Origin: Melampsora larici-populina 98AG31
Taxonomy: Eukaryota > Basidiomycota > Pucciniomycetes > Pucciniales > Melampsoraceae
Direction of reading: 5' to 3'
Length of the DNA stretch: 64,000 nt
NCBI RefSeq assembly: GCF_000204055.1
Contig: NW_006768769.1
Span: 2,462,091 to 2,526,090, forward strand
Shown here: positions 12,292-23,095 of the stretch, one piece after another
How the letters are laid out: each line of letters begins with the position of its first letter
Numbering within the stretch: position 1 is the stretch's first letter
Made by a program: the position numbers and the translations under genes
The notes under the pieces: generated by a model
Database searches by the model: none
The model's input: the letters and a program-made list of their open reading frames with translations, nothing else
Told to the model about the DNA's origin: nothing

Positions 12292-14404
12292 ATGGAGTCG
12301 CCGGCCGGAACGAGTGATGGGAGAAAATGCGATGACGAAATCTTTTCTTGGATTCCTTTGAAGACGTGGTTATCAACCAATATCCCATTTCTTGTCAAAT
12401 CGTTCTCGGGAACATCATATCGACTTCAAGCTCATATCAGTCAGTACTTAATTGTTTTTCGGTGTTGATCGCACGCTGACCTGTGATTAGCATTTGCCAG
12501 AAATGCCATATGAACCCATTCGAAATTTCATCCATGAGGACGAGAATCCCGATGAAGGTGAGTTTGGTCACTCAGAACATATCAATTGCTTTGTTTCAAG
12601 CAGCTGATCTCCTTCTCTTGCAGTGTTTGATCCGCCGTATTTGATTGCAGACGGAGACGACGCCCCAGCGCGTCATCCGACACTCGAGCGCCTCTGGCGT
12701 CAAGGAACGGAAAGTCGTTGGCTGATGGAGGAAAGCCAAAGCTTCACTATCGGTGTCACTTTCAAGATTCACACCAACGATATCGTTGAGGTAACCCCTG
12801 GAATGGCTAAATCCTCTTCTACTTCGAAAGTGACCGCCGCGAAAAAACAAGCTGCACCACCTCCTGTTTTCGCTGTCATCGACTCCTCAGACTTCAAAGA
12901 TGGACAGGTCTTAGACTTCAAAGTCTTCCTGTACGGGAAGTCTTTGAATGAGCTGAAGGAGTTTGTTAGCGACGTGTGCGACCGTTATTTCACCGGGATT
13001 AAGAAGGTGGTTCTCAACAGCGTGTTGGCCCCTTTGCTCAACTGGAATGCCAGCGTTGGATCGAAGAAAACGAAGTTAATCGATTTCAAATCATATCAAG
13101 AGTTTGTTGTCAATTTGGGCAAAAGTCGTAGCTCGAAAGGAAATATCAACATCATTTTAGAGAAGGCGCAAGTCAAGCAGAAGAAGAACGCTCAGGTGAG
13201 TGTTCTTCTATAACGAATTTTCTCTTTGGGTTACGTAACTGACTCGAGCTATGAACACCTCTAGGCTACTGGCGCGATGGCTTATATCCAAGGAACCGCT
13301 GGGGCCAACCCGATGGCAGCGGAACTAGCGGCATCAAAGGAGGCCACCGCGGCGGCTCAAGAAGAGACCTCCGTACGTACCTTTGAGCTGTGACATGGTC
13401 TCATACCTGGGATTAACTTTTTAAATGTGATAATGATCTCTTCTAGGCGGTGAAAGCAGCCAAAGACTTGGAACTCGAGGCAGCTACGATTTACCAGGAA
13501 CATCTCGAAAAAGCCCTGGGCGGTGATGGCGTGATCTTAACGGCCCCATGGGACCCGAATTTCTTTTACCGTTTCTCGCATCGATGTGCGTTCATTTGGG
13601 CTACCGCGGTGGTAAGTGTTTACCTTAGGTTTTATCTTGCATTGGTCACCCAATTCTCATTTAATATTACCTTCCAGCGCGATGGGCTCACCTCCCGCGG
13701 GATACCTCCGAACACCGCCGAGTACAAGAGGGAGATGTTCAAAAACACGGTCCTTCATAACAGCATGAACATTGACAACCGTGTCAAGAAGCGCTACCCC
13801 GTCCCATCGCCAACTCCCAACGTCACTACCTCGAGAGTCAGCAATCGACGCAGTTTCTTTGCCAATGCCCCGGCCGAAGAAAAAAAGGTCAAGGAAGAAC
13901 CCATTAGTCCTTCAACCTCAAAACGCACCTTGGAAGCCTCAACCTCTCGCGACGCGGTGGCTGCGCCCAAGAAAATTAAGTCTGAAGGAAGTGAGTCAGA
14001 ATGATGTTCACCTCAAATACCTTTTAGATATCCCTTATCTAATGTGATGCAATTTGATTACAGCCTCAGGCATTACACCTAGCAAATCGATTTCACTCCT
14101 CACCTCGGACGATGTCCCCAAATCCGAGCATGAGGGTTCGTCCTCGGATGTGGAATTTGTGGTGACCCATGCCACCCTATTGGACGATTTCCTTTTGGAA
14201 TGCGATGTCCCCCGCACTGACCTGGCCACTCGCGCGATTTTGCGCAACGCGGGAGTTTCTTCTTGGACCGATCTGGTGCCAAGTGTTCAAATGACGGCTA
14301 ATGTTTTGACTGGTCATGGGATGTCATTCTCCTTGGCCAGTCGTCTCATAGATGCTGCAGAAGAGGCGGATTTCCTCTATTCGTATTCACCTCCTGCAAA
14401 TTGA
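12292..14404 (+). CDS. Passenger gene of mariner-type element, unknown function
   Basis: Spliced from seven exons: 12292-12439, 12501-12557, 12624-13195, 13265-13372, 13447-13611, 13678-13990 and 14064-14404, about 566 residues, ending TGA. All joins keep frame and use GT-AG sites. I do not recognise the family. The N-terminal part is Trp/Phe-rich; the middle (exons 3-5) is mixed charged with APWDPNFFYRF; exon 6 has a basic, Pro/Ser-rich stretch with possible nuclear signals (RVKKRY, KKIK). The last exon is acidic, then encodes about 65 residues with a helical, SAM-like hydrophobic pattern (LLDDFLLEC ... VLTGHGMSFSLASRLID). Lying wholly between the transposon ends, convergent to the transposase, it is either an accessory transposition protein or captured cargo. 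The start at 12,292 was chosen because upstream frame is open but without context; an ATG at 12,202 or 12,154 in the same frame is possible. Confidence 0.72.
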
Positions 14405-15089
14405 TTAAATTGACAAGTCACTCCCGCGCACAGTCGAAACCAAAAAAAAAAAAATTCTTATTCCTTGCTTTGTTTATCTCTATACACGCTCAATACACGT
14501 TGTCCCTTACAAAGTGATCACTCTGATCTTGATACAAGTTGTTTTTTCAATCAAAATTATTCTTTCCCTCTGCGCCCTTGATGGACGCGCAATTTGTAAA
14601 CGGCGTTGATCGCGCTTTTTGAAATCTCAATTTGAATCGTTATTGTTCAAACTTTTCAGATGGACCCAAGTGCGAAGTAGATAGGACGTGCCCACCACTT
14701 GAGTTGCCGATAATGATATCGATTATTTGGATCGATATCATTATGGCGTGCCACTTAATGATATCAACCAGAGTCGAAGATTAACGTCGTTTACTTTAAG
14801 ACAAAGTTAACGACATTAACGGACCCATGGCTTCGTCAATGATCCTCAAGAACACTTGAGGAACATTGACGAAGGAGTCATCTCCCACGTCTTTATGTTT
14901 TTGAGGACACCAAACGCACAGGACTTTGGGGCTCGTGTGATTCAAATCGATGCTTTGAAACTATTTTTTTTTCGGCATTCAAAAAGACAGGCAGTTACAA
15001 AATAGGAAAGAAAGGTAACTACAAGGGTACAACTTCGCTTAGAAATCCCGCTGATCAAAGGTACAACTGCGCTTAGAAATCCCGCTGGT
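14405..15089. other. Intergenic segment inside the mariner-type element
   Basis: Lies between the 3' ends of the two convergent transposon genes. It has an A run just after the passenger stop, three successive hairpins at 14,710-14,874 and a tandem duplication near 15,026-15,090. No reading frame of note. Confidence 0.6.
14710..14874. repeat. Three successive hairpins
   Basis: First hairpin: perfect 14-base arms 14,710-14,723 and 14,731-14,744, loop of 7. Second: imperfect 19-base arms about 14,781-14,799 and 14,802-14,820. Third: 20-base arms 14,831-14,850 and 14,855-14,874 with one mismatch and a 4-base loop. They stand side by side between convergent genes; possible roles are transcription termination/mRNA 3' structure or internal transposase sites. 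Confidence 0.75.
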
Positions 15090-15090
15090 C
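15026..15090. repeat. Tandem duplication, 34-base unit
   Basis: The sequence GGTACAACTNCGCTTAGAAA followed by TCCCGCTG(A/G)TC occurs twice head to tail, the second copy running to the transposase stop codon. Confidence 0.8.
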
Positions 15091-16291
15091 TACATGTATC
15101 CACTCCCCTTGAACAACTTGGCGCACAACTCGTCAGTAAAAATTTCCATCATAGTCAACCATACAACCGCCCTCTCGCCATCAGCATCGATCGCCCCCTG
15201 CAATCCCTGGGTCCTTCTGAGGCTCGCTTTGACAGGGGAAAACCCTTTCTCGATCGGGTTGAGGTCAGGGCTATACGCCGGTAAATAAATCAACCTGACC
15301 CCGCGAGCCTGGCACAAATCAGCAACTGATCCGCCGTGATGAATAGGCGTGTTGTCTAAGACTAGCACCGAGTTGCGAGCCGGCCATGGGTTCATGGCCG
15401 GTAACTAAAAATTAATCAATCACATCAGACATCCAATTGACATGGCTGATGTGATGGTTTAGTTGCGAAATGACTTACCAAGTCATCTTCCAAAAAGGCT
15501 TCGAAGTCGAGGCGAGAATAGCCACCTCGCTTGATGGTGATTGCCAATAACCCATCAAGCGAGATGGCTGGTAAGGCTGACCAACGGCCTGCTTGGGTTG
15601 GCCTGGCGAGGCGGGGCGTACGTTGTCCAATGGGAGCCCGCGCGTACTCGCGATACAGACGCCGCTTCGCAATGGCCGTCTCGTCTAGCAAAACAAGATC
15701 ACACATTAGAATCTACCGAACAAAAACCAGAACCAAACCCCAGGACTTACCGGCAAACACAAGGCATCTTTGGTCAATTTCGAGGACTCTGGCCATGTAA
15801 GCCCCTCGCGCGGCCAAACTTTGGTTTGGATGAACCGTGCGGGCTTTCTTTCGAGTCCAACACAGACGGTCTCGTAGCTCAGTCGACAGAGTCTTGATGG
15901 AAACCTCTTTATTGAACCTTTCTAAAATCTTGCTTTGAAGTTCATCGAGGTATAAGGTCGGGTCGAGACAAAGGCTGTCCAGCACGAAAAGTCGCTCGGG
16001 TCCTCCCAAGATCAAAGGTGCACCGCGATTCATGTGATCCAACGGATTCGTTACGACTGACCGAGTTTCCTGGTACAGTTTGACCCAGCGACGTACAGAG
16101 GTGAGAGCTAGGTCCATCCCGAGGGTCCTAGAGATGTCCTGAAAGCGAACCCCAGTGAGGGCCAAGCGAACCACAGCCAGTTTGATTTCCGGACTGTGAT
16201 GAGCAATCCGATACTGAAAAAAGCCAACATGAGCCATGAGCAAAGCGAGAATTGGGGGATGAAACGAGAGAAAGAAGATTACCGGTGGCAT
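15090..16291 (-). CDS. Tc1/mariner (IS630-type) DD34E transposase
   Basis: Cut-and-paste transposase of the surrounding element. Read as exons ending 15,751, then 15684-15479 and 15404-15090; a further intron near 16,282-16,211 (GTAATC to TTTTTCAG) probably joins a short start exon at 16,291 to YRIAHHSPE. The N-terminal half is a helix-turn-helix region (VRLALTGVRFQDISRTLGM ... VRRWVKLYQ). The DDE core has the first Asp in ADETAI (codon split by an intron), the second in VLVLDNTPIHH, and the Glu in SPDLNPIE, with 34 residues between the second Asp and the Glu. This is the Tc1-type spacing. No stop or frameshift is seen, so it is plausibly active. The start is uncertain: the frame is open upstream to an ATG at 16,405. 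Confidence 0.87.
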
Positions 16292-16439
16292 ATTGGTGAA
16301 AAGGTGATTGGAGGGAGGATTGCCGAGCTGGAAAGGGGACAACCGGATAGGGAATTCGCAGGAGAGGTCTGGCCAATCGCATCCAACTGACACCTCTACA
16401 ATCATCGGAACTTACCGGGAGATCCCAGAAGATCTTCCA

Positions 16440-16482
16440 TCGGCTGCGTAATATGTATCTTCTTACATATGTGTATTACGTG
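16440..16482. repeat. Subterminal palindrome in the mariner-type element
   Basis: CGTAATATGTA and TACATATGTGTATTACG form an imperfect palindrome about 100 bases inside the right inverted repeat. It may be an internal binding site, but nothing equivalent is obvious at the left end. Confidence 0.45.
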
Positions 16483-16561
16483 GGAATCTGTCAACTCTTT
16501 TGAGAGTTCCCTTCCCACTTTCTCACTGGAAAAAAAAAAAAAACGTTTTATCCACATTTCG

Positions 16562-16628
16562 AAAACCCAGTAAAATCTGGAAGTTGGAAAAAATAAAAAT
16601 AAAAAACCATTATTTGTCACATCGGCTG
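16562..16628 (-). repeat. Right terminal inverted repeat of the mariner-type element
   Basis: Complement of the left repeat at 12,051-12,117, ending in CATCGGCTG next to a TA. Identity is nearly complete over the outer 36 bases and over the inner CCAGATTTTACTGGG block. Confidence 0.9.
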
Positions 16629-16630
16629 TA

Positions 16631-17780
16631 AGTACTGATCAAAATCCGATATTTAAACTTGATTTTTTTCGCTTTTTCACTTTTAATCTTCAATTTTCAA
16701 TTTCACAACCAAAAAAAATCAGATTTTTAATTTACATAAAAACGCTTTCAATTCTCATCTTGCGGTATGTACAATCTGACTCGGCACATATCAAGATTTC
16801 AAGTTTGATCAAATGTAGGTTGGATTACTCATCGATGAACTTTAATTTGTATACTTACCATGATCGCCGGGTTTTAAGATCTTCAAATCATTCGACTCTT
16901 AAGAGATTAGATTTATGTACCCATCAATTTAGAGTTTGATATCTAAAGTGTTCTGTTTCAAGTCCTTCATCTTTTAAACTGGATTGGAGATCAACCTTTG
17001 CTGACTCTGATGACTCAGGCTTAGACTTCAAATCAAACAAATCTCTATAAAGCATCTTTCTACCATATTCCAATAGTCTTTCAAGAATCATGTTCACCTC
17101 TGTTTTGTGGTCAACTTGTCCCATAAAGTTCCATTCAAAATCTACTGTCTACTCAATCAAGTTGACCTTCTTTACAAGATCCATCTTGGTGAGTGACACA
17201 AATATTCACTGATCTGATCCTCTAGATTATGAAACACTCCACAAGGTTTTGATCACATTGAGATCTTTCTAGTTAACTTTTATTCAACAAATTTCATGGC
17301 AATTTTGCCATGAAATCCCTTGGTTTTGATCTTTTAATGTCTTGTATCTCTCCACACAAGAATTCACTTCCATAGACTAATGTGATCTAATGGTTTTTAC
17401 CCAACTCATGCTGAAATCAAAGGAAACTTCCACAAAGACACATGGATCATATTTGTTTTGAAGATCTAGGTATACTTATTTACTCAATCAATCATCACTA
17501 ACATTCTCTGATCAAGAAATCCATATAAGAAGATCTTTCAAGTTAACTCAGATTATAAATAAACCTAGTAAGATCTCAAGAATCTCATCCATCATCAATT
17601 TGCTCAAGTACATAAGAAAAAGATCAGATGTTCTAAATTTGCATCAAGGTTCTTTGAAGAAGAAGAAAAACTAGGGTTTTGTACAATTACAAGCTTGATG
17701 GGTTTTCTCTTTCAAGGAATTCAAGATGATTGCGTCAAAGGAAATGAAGAAATGGTAGTAAAGAAAAAGAAAGTTGGTGA
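16631..17780. other. Spacer without a recognised gene
   Basis: AT-rich. One 66-codon minus-strand frame (17,124-16,924) has amphipathic, charged composition (ILERLLEYGRKMLYRDLFDL) and could be a remnant exon, but I find no partner exon or domain. The remainder holds nothing I can support. Confidence 0.5.
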
Positions 17781-18828
17781 TCATTTTTGAGTTTGATTGG
17801 CTTTAGCTTGATCCAGTCGATCTATAAACAACAATTGAGGTGTCAGTCAATCACAAGGTCAATTGAGGAAAAGAAAGAGTGATGTGAGTTTACCTAAGAG
17901 AGATTGAACAAGTTTAACACTTTCTTTACGTGCAGCTCTTGCTTCATTCCATTCTACATCAATTTCAAATCCATCTAATTTCAATAAACTTTGTAATAAC
18001 ATTTCAGAAACAGTTGAAAAAGATTGAAGTTGATTCGAATCCCAAGTTTTGGGTTCTTGATCATCAGCTTGAACGGATGCTTCAAGTTCTTCAACTTTAG
18101 GTCTTAAATTCAAAACGGTTTGGTTAGTTAACTCTCGAATCTCTGTGATCGAATTCGTTTCATTTGTAAGACTAGGTTGATTAGAATTCGAATGAGATCT
18201 TGAAAAACTTGAATGATTGTTTGAAGGTTCGCTTGGATTGTTGAACCGATGAGATTCTAAATCACTTCGATCAATCACAAACCCTTTAGTTTCAATCGAT
18301 CCAATCATCCTAATCTTCATCAAAGGTTTTTTATTTTTTTTAATTCCTCCTAAGATCCCACTCCAAAAACTTGATTTATTTTCAATGGATTCTTCTGGAT
18401 TTGATTCTTCTGAAGTTTGACTCATCTCATTTTGATATGCACTTAAAGGTGTTAAATTGTCTTTCATTAATCCTCCATTCATGTATAGTTTCATTTGGTT
18501 AGGTAAGACGCCTGTTTTAGATGATAAATAACTTTTTAAACTTCCAAGTGTCATACTGGCCAATGGAAGATCAACGTAAATCCTATAGAATTCCACCCAA
18601 AAAAAACAAAGAAATTCATAAGCTTTTGTTTAAATTGAATATGTTTATTTAAGAATTGATGATATCAAAGTTTTTATAGGAGAATTGATTTTGAAATATT
18701 CGCTAGGATCTTATGGATTTATGAAATGTGATTGGATAGAAAGTTAATGATGATGATTGTTTTGTTTTGAAAGAGTTAGAAATATATGAACTTTTTTCTA
18801 ACTTTTCGGTATCCCATATCACTTCCAT
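17781..18828 (-). CDS. BAG-domain co-chaperone with ubiquitin-like domain
   Basis: Hsp70 nucleotide-exchange type co-chaperone (Bag1/Snl1-like). Three exons fit: 18828-18803 (MEVIWDTE), 18582-17894 and 17821-17781, about 250 residues. The tiny first exon completes the first strand of a ubiquitin-like domain (VIWDTEKIYVDLP ... LGSLKSYLSSKTGVLP ... KLYMNGGLMKD). A Ser/Asn-rich linker follows, then a BAG domain of about 80 residues (ITEIRELTNQTVLNLRPKVE ... MLLQSLLKLDGFEID ... ARAARKESVKLVQSLLDRLD) with the basic ARAARKE motif that contacts the Hsp70 ATPase domain in known BAG proteins. The first-exon donor (GTTAGA) is non-optimal, so that exon is the least certain part. No transmembrane segment is seen, unlike Snl1, so a soluble form is likely. 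Confidence 0.85.
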
Positions 18829-20321
18829 CTTCTCGTCTCTTGAATTTTTTTTCGTAACTTGAAGTTGATCTTGGTGAAGCTGAAAGTTTCTTTGGATTGT
18901 GGAATTCAGAAAAGGAGTTTATTGTTAAAGGAGTTTCAAGTGAATTGATTCAAGTTTCACACAGACCGTCTCAAAGAATAGAACTTCGACCGACCCGATC
19001 CGGACTTCCATCCGCAAGCTCTGACGAGTCACGGCAGCCCAGGCCCGGGGGCGGCCCCGGTATGACCAAAGGATTTCTGGACCCCAGCTCAGGTGACCGT
19101 GATCGCATGCTGGAGGCAAGGATGTGGCTCCATAAAATATTTTCAACTTTTGTTTTCAATCAACCCACTAAGATAATTTTTTCTTCTGTAACAACAGGGA
19201 TCAATTCACAACCCCAAAGCTGAGCCTCACTTGGAGATCGGGATAGGCTGGGACAGGGGGAATCGAAGAAATTTAATTTCAAAAAAACTTATAAAGGTTT
19301 TAGGATTCAAAGCATGAAGGATACGGTGTAACACTAGCCCAACTTGATGGTATTTAAATTATAACCTTGGGACGATCACAAGTGTGTTTTCGGTTTCTAA
19401 CAGCACTCGGTGTTATGAATCATATTGATCCTCTGTTGTAGACAACATCAAGAGGTATAATTGAAAGAATTTTATGTCAAGGAGCACCTTTCGGTTCATT
19501 CCAATTTTTTAAATGCTTGCAAGTCTTGTAGAAGATATAAGTAAGAAAAATGAGATTGAATGGGCAAAAACTGTAGCCAAGCGCCGGACAAAAAGACAAC
19601 AATTTGAACAAATACAAAATATGAGAACAAAAGACAAAAGAACAGAAATCAAGTTAAAGAACAGAAAGCTTAACCGGCCTTGATAGGAAGGAGTCTTAAA
19701 AGAGAAAGGAGAAATCTCCGCATGATTACCTCTAAACGAAAGCTGCCCACGCGGAAGTAGTTGACATGTGTGATGATGACTCTGAGGACTGGTTTCCTTG
19801 AAAATAATGTAAGGTTTGGACAATTTACTTTCCACACCGTCAACATGGAGGGTCGGAAGGCAAGGGTTCAAATTTAAATAATTATATACCACGTGAACGT
19901 TTAATCTATTTTCATATACATTTAACTTAACTTGAGCATGCCTTTTGCTTACAGCTAAATTTCCGTAGTGTTTCTAATAGGCTACCAAAATTTTACTTTG
20001 AACTAATTTTTACAAGATGATAAATAACTCAAAAAAGCTTTCATCTGCGGAAAAATCCGTCAAAATCTACAAGGACTGAACACAATACTACGTACATCTT
20101 GAGGCAATTAATTACTGATTGTTTATAAAAAATGGAGCGAAAAAAATACATTGAGGTGAATCAAGATGATTGATTCAAGATTATTTTTGTCTATAAAAGG
20201 TGACAAGTATTGAAGATATAGATGTCCGTTGGGATTTTTTTATGTGACCTTCGAAAATGGAGATTCACAATTTTTGCTATTGACATTTGAGTATGAATTT
20301 TAAAAGTGAGCTTTGATGTCA
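18829..20321. other. Spacer; GC-rich patch near 18,960-19,120
   Basis: Mostly AT-rich with no gene I can defend. The patch 18,965-19,120 is markedly richer in G+C than its surroundings, including a C/G block around 19,038-19,062. Frames over it are open on both strands but have no recognisable content; it may be a transposon or captured fragment. Confidence 0.5.
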
Positions 20322-22489
20322 CTATTGGTCGAAATTGCATACTTTCAAAAGCGGTAAGAAAAATGAGTACATTGAGTCTTTCAAAACTTCATTGAAGGGA
20401 TATATAGAAATCAAACCTACCTCGGCATAATTCAGATCACCAACGATGATCTGATTGTTATTGATCAGTGAGGATGGTGGTTCTTGATTGTCTGTGGCTA
20501 TATGGAACTGAAGGAGAAAAGAAGAATTCCCAAAAGTAATTGAAACCATTTGGCACAACGTGAGCATCCTTTCATAGACATGTAAGGAAACTTATTTGTC
20601 GAGAGAACACGCAGCGGACCATTAAGATGAGCATGGCTACCAGCATAGGAACTGATCCTCCTAGACTACCAAGGACTGCGATACTGCGCGAGCTGGCTCT
20701 GTAATAAGAGGTAGGAAGAAGGTCATGTTAGCGATGTGTGGATACGTATCTGAAATCATAGTTAGTACAATTTGGACAATATCTTGGCCGTACAAACTTA
20801 CTTTCTCACTTGGACGTTGTCCTGCGAGGTGAAGTAAGCCCCAACTGCCGTATCAAACAGAAGGGTGATCGCCAATACACTGTAATGCCAAGCTAAGAAG
20901 GCTGCGAAAAGGAGGAGATGATGTTAATGTTATTTAGAGAAATCGATTGAATATCGAGGGTTGATTCACTCACTGTGATTCCGTTTCATGGTGCTGTTAG
21001 CTCCGCCGTGCACAGAAAGACTAGTTTTTCGATCAGGTGTGAAATTTTGGACACCAGTTTCGTCACTTAACACCACAGAATCGGTTGACCGATTGACTTC
21101 ATTTAAGATTCCTTTGATTACGTTGAGTAAGCCCCAAACACTTATGATATAAAACTGTTGGACGGCAAGAGTGTGTTCAACAAAGGAGTCAGTCATGTCT
21201 ACTGATACAGAGAGTGAAATAGATTGAGGACAGTATTCTTACTATCAAAGTCGGAAGGCCGGATACATTCCAAAATATTACGGTGTCTCGTGTGCGTTGG
21301 AGGGCCCCAACCCCATCCACTTGGTATCTTGAAAATTTCTTTTCTAATAAATTTTCTTCTGAGGAAGTGAGATTGTGATAACCACTGTTCCATCTTGAAG
21401 AGGCGATTCCGAGGGTTTCGTAAAATTGTTCTGTGGTCTGTAAAGATTGGTGTACAGCGTGTGACTGAAGAATTGTCATAACGACAGCGACCACGGTCAC
21501 GATCACTGGGACCAAGATCAAGATACCGTTGAAGATCCACGGATGAAGCCCTGAAGCTTCAGAGGCTTTTGATTTTCGAGTTGAGGAAGATTGATGTTGC
21601 CTGAATGATGATAGTTTTTTGATCGATGATGAGTTTAAATCGAAATCACTCGACTACCCCCACCGAGTCATGAGATAAAGGCTTGTTTCAGACTGACCAT
21701 GTATGGAAAGCAGTCCATGCGTGGACGAAATACCCGTAATAACCTGGAAGCTGTCATATGATCTCAGCTGATGTTCTCCAAGCTCGATGATGGGACTGGT
21801 ACTCACCCATCTAATTTCAGCCCTGAAATGTGGATTAACGAGATAGGAAGATCAGTTTTGCACATAAGAAGCATTTGGAGCAGTGTCACGGGTGCTGACC
21901 AGGCTAGGCCATTGGCTTCTTTACCAAATTCTGCTGATTTAAAAGATTTGTATAAAAATGCGATATACACTGCGAAGAACGCGCTCGCTGCAAGCTGTGT
22001 GATCGCCAGGACCAAACCACTTTTATAGCGAGGATGGGTTTGATGGATTGTGATCAATAAGATGCTGTTCCAAGGGTTGTTTTTTGGAATTATTGGAAAG
22101 TATGTTCAGGACGTACTTGTTGAATATGAAATAGGGCGTAGAACCTGTCGAGGGAAATGGAGCTCATGTTCAGTGAGCAAAAGGTACCATGTTGACTTGA
22201 CAAAAGATGCGCAGGATGTGAGAAAAGAAAATCACGAACTACGATGCGTATAACTTCTTTTCAGAATCCAAAGATGTCTATCTCGATTAGTTTGACCTTG
22301 GAAAAAAGGTAACGCGATGATAAAAATACAACACATGATGATCAATGCATACACTACCGCAAAGAAGATGATAACTGGGAAGGTATAAGACGGGGCGGGA
22401 GGGTTGTCGTCGTGCTGAAGAACGCTCAAGGCGAAGGCATAAGGATTGTAGTGAGGTGGGGCATTGAGGAGGATTTGCTTGAGTTGCAT
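20322..22489 (-). CDS. Multi-pass membrane protein, unknown family
   Basis: A many-exon gene reconstructed on the minus strand. Exon 1 (22489-22255) begins MQLKQILLNAPPHYNPYAF and has a first membrane segment (IIFFAVVYALIIMCCIFIIA). Exon 2 (22144-22117, YFIFNN) joins in frame to exon 3 from 22,064 (ILLITIHQTHPRYKSG then a second segment LAITQLAASAFFAVYIAFL). A short exon near 21,740-21,690 encodes YYGYFVHAWTAFHTW. Then come HPWIFNGILILVPVIVTVVA (21.5 kb), an Asn-rich extracellular or luminal loop, IISVWGLLNVIKGI (21.1 kb), AWHYSVLAITLLFDTAVGAY (20.86 kb) and SVPMLVAMLILMVRCVF (20.64 kb). The total of about seven helices and a conserved-looking Trp/Tyr motif resemble receptor-like membrane proteins, but I cannot place it in a family. 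The 3' end is uncertain; 20,322 is the last stop of the best final exon. Confidence 0.55.
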
Positions 22490-22886
22490 GATGGGAGAGT
22501 GTCGTGATTCGATTTTGATGAGAAAGGTTACTGCTGAGTGAAAGCCAGCTAATTGAAGAGCTCCGTGGGAAGATGTCTTACAAAAATCCAATGAAGGGAA
22601 TATGTTACTGGTGAACTTTGAAAACAAAACTGAAGCAGCACACTGTCTATCGGCGATTGATTGAGGAAAGGCCAGCCTTGACGAGAAGAAATAATTTACA
22701 ATTCGTATGGAGTGATTTGTCGAGATGATTGCAATTAGCGAGATAAGAGACGAGGACTTGTTAGATGCACAGGTAGAGTCAAGGGCGGAGTTGTGATGAA
22801 CTGAGATGAGTCGATTGTGAAGTTGATTTCTCCACTTCTAACCTCGAAAGAACCATGCCATACACTCTTCTTGTGCATTAGTTTAT

Positions 22887-23095
22887 TTTTCTCGTAATAT
22901 CTTCTCCTGGAGATGTGCTTCAGTGGCAAGATCAAAATCTTGGGCTACGGTGACCACTCGGATAGGATTGGCGGTTGAAGCAGCTAAGCGTTCATTGACT
23001 TTTGGTGCATACAGCGCAATCCATACGTAGGCGGCAGTCGAGGGGAGACGATTTATGACCGTTGAGCCCGCCTGGTTAATATCTGCCAGTTTACT
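22887..23095 (-). pseudogene. Possible terminal exon or gene remnant
   Basis: An open frame of about 70 codons without its own ATG, ending TAA at 22,887. It has balanced composition (INQAGSTVINRLPSTAAYVW ... APKVNERLAAST ... DLATEAHLQEKILREK) unlike the random frames around it. I could not find in-frame upstream exons, so it may be the 3' exon of a broken gene. Family unknown. Confidence 0.3.

Larger units (their letters stand above)
12051..16628. mobile_element. Tc1/mariner-type DNA transposon with a passenger gene
   Basis: The element is bounded by inverted repeats that begin CAGCCGATGTGACAAATAAT at 12,051 and end with the complement at 16,628. Both ends are flanked by TA (12,049-12,050 and 16,629-16,630), the target duplication of Tc1/mariner elements. 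Length is 4,578 bases, two to three times a typical two-ended mariner. Inside are a minus-strand IS630/Tc1-type transposase (15,090-16,291) and a plus-strand, seven-exon gene (12,292-14,404). They are convergent, with hairpins between them. Both reading frames appear open after splicing, so the copy may be functional. The element as a unit, including the extra gene, is directly supported by the repeats; what the extra gene does is unknown. Confidence 0.88.

Noticed and set aside
15866..15900. tRNA-like words (GTAGCTCAGT followed by AGAGTC)
   Set aside because: They lie within the minus-strand transposase coding exon and no acceptor stem or anticodon arm can be formed around them.
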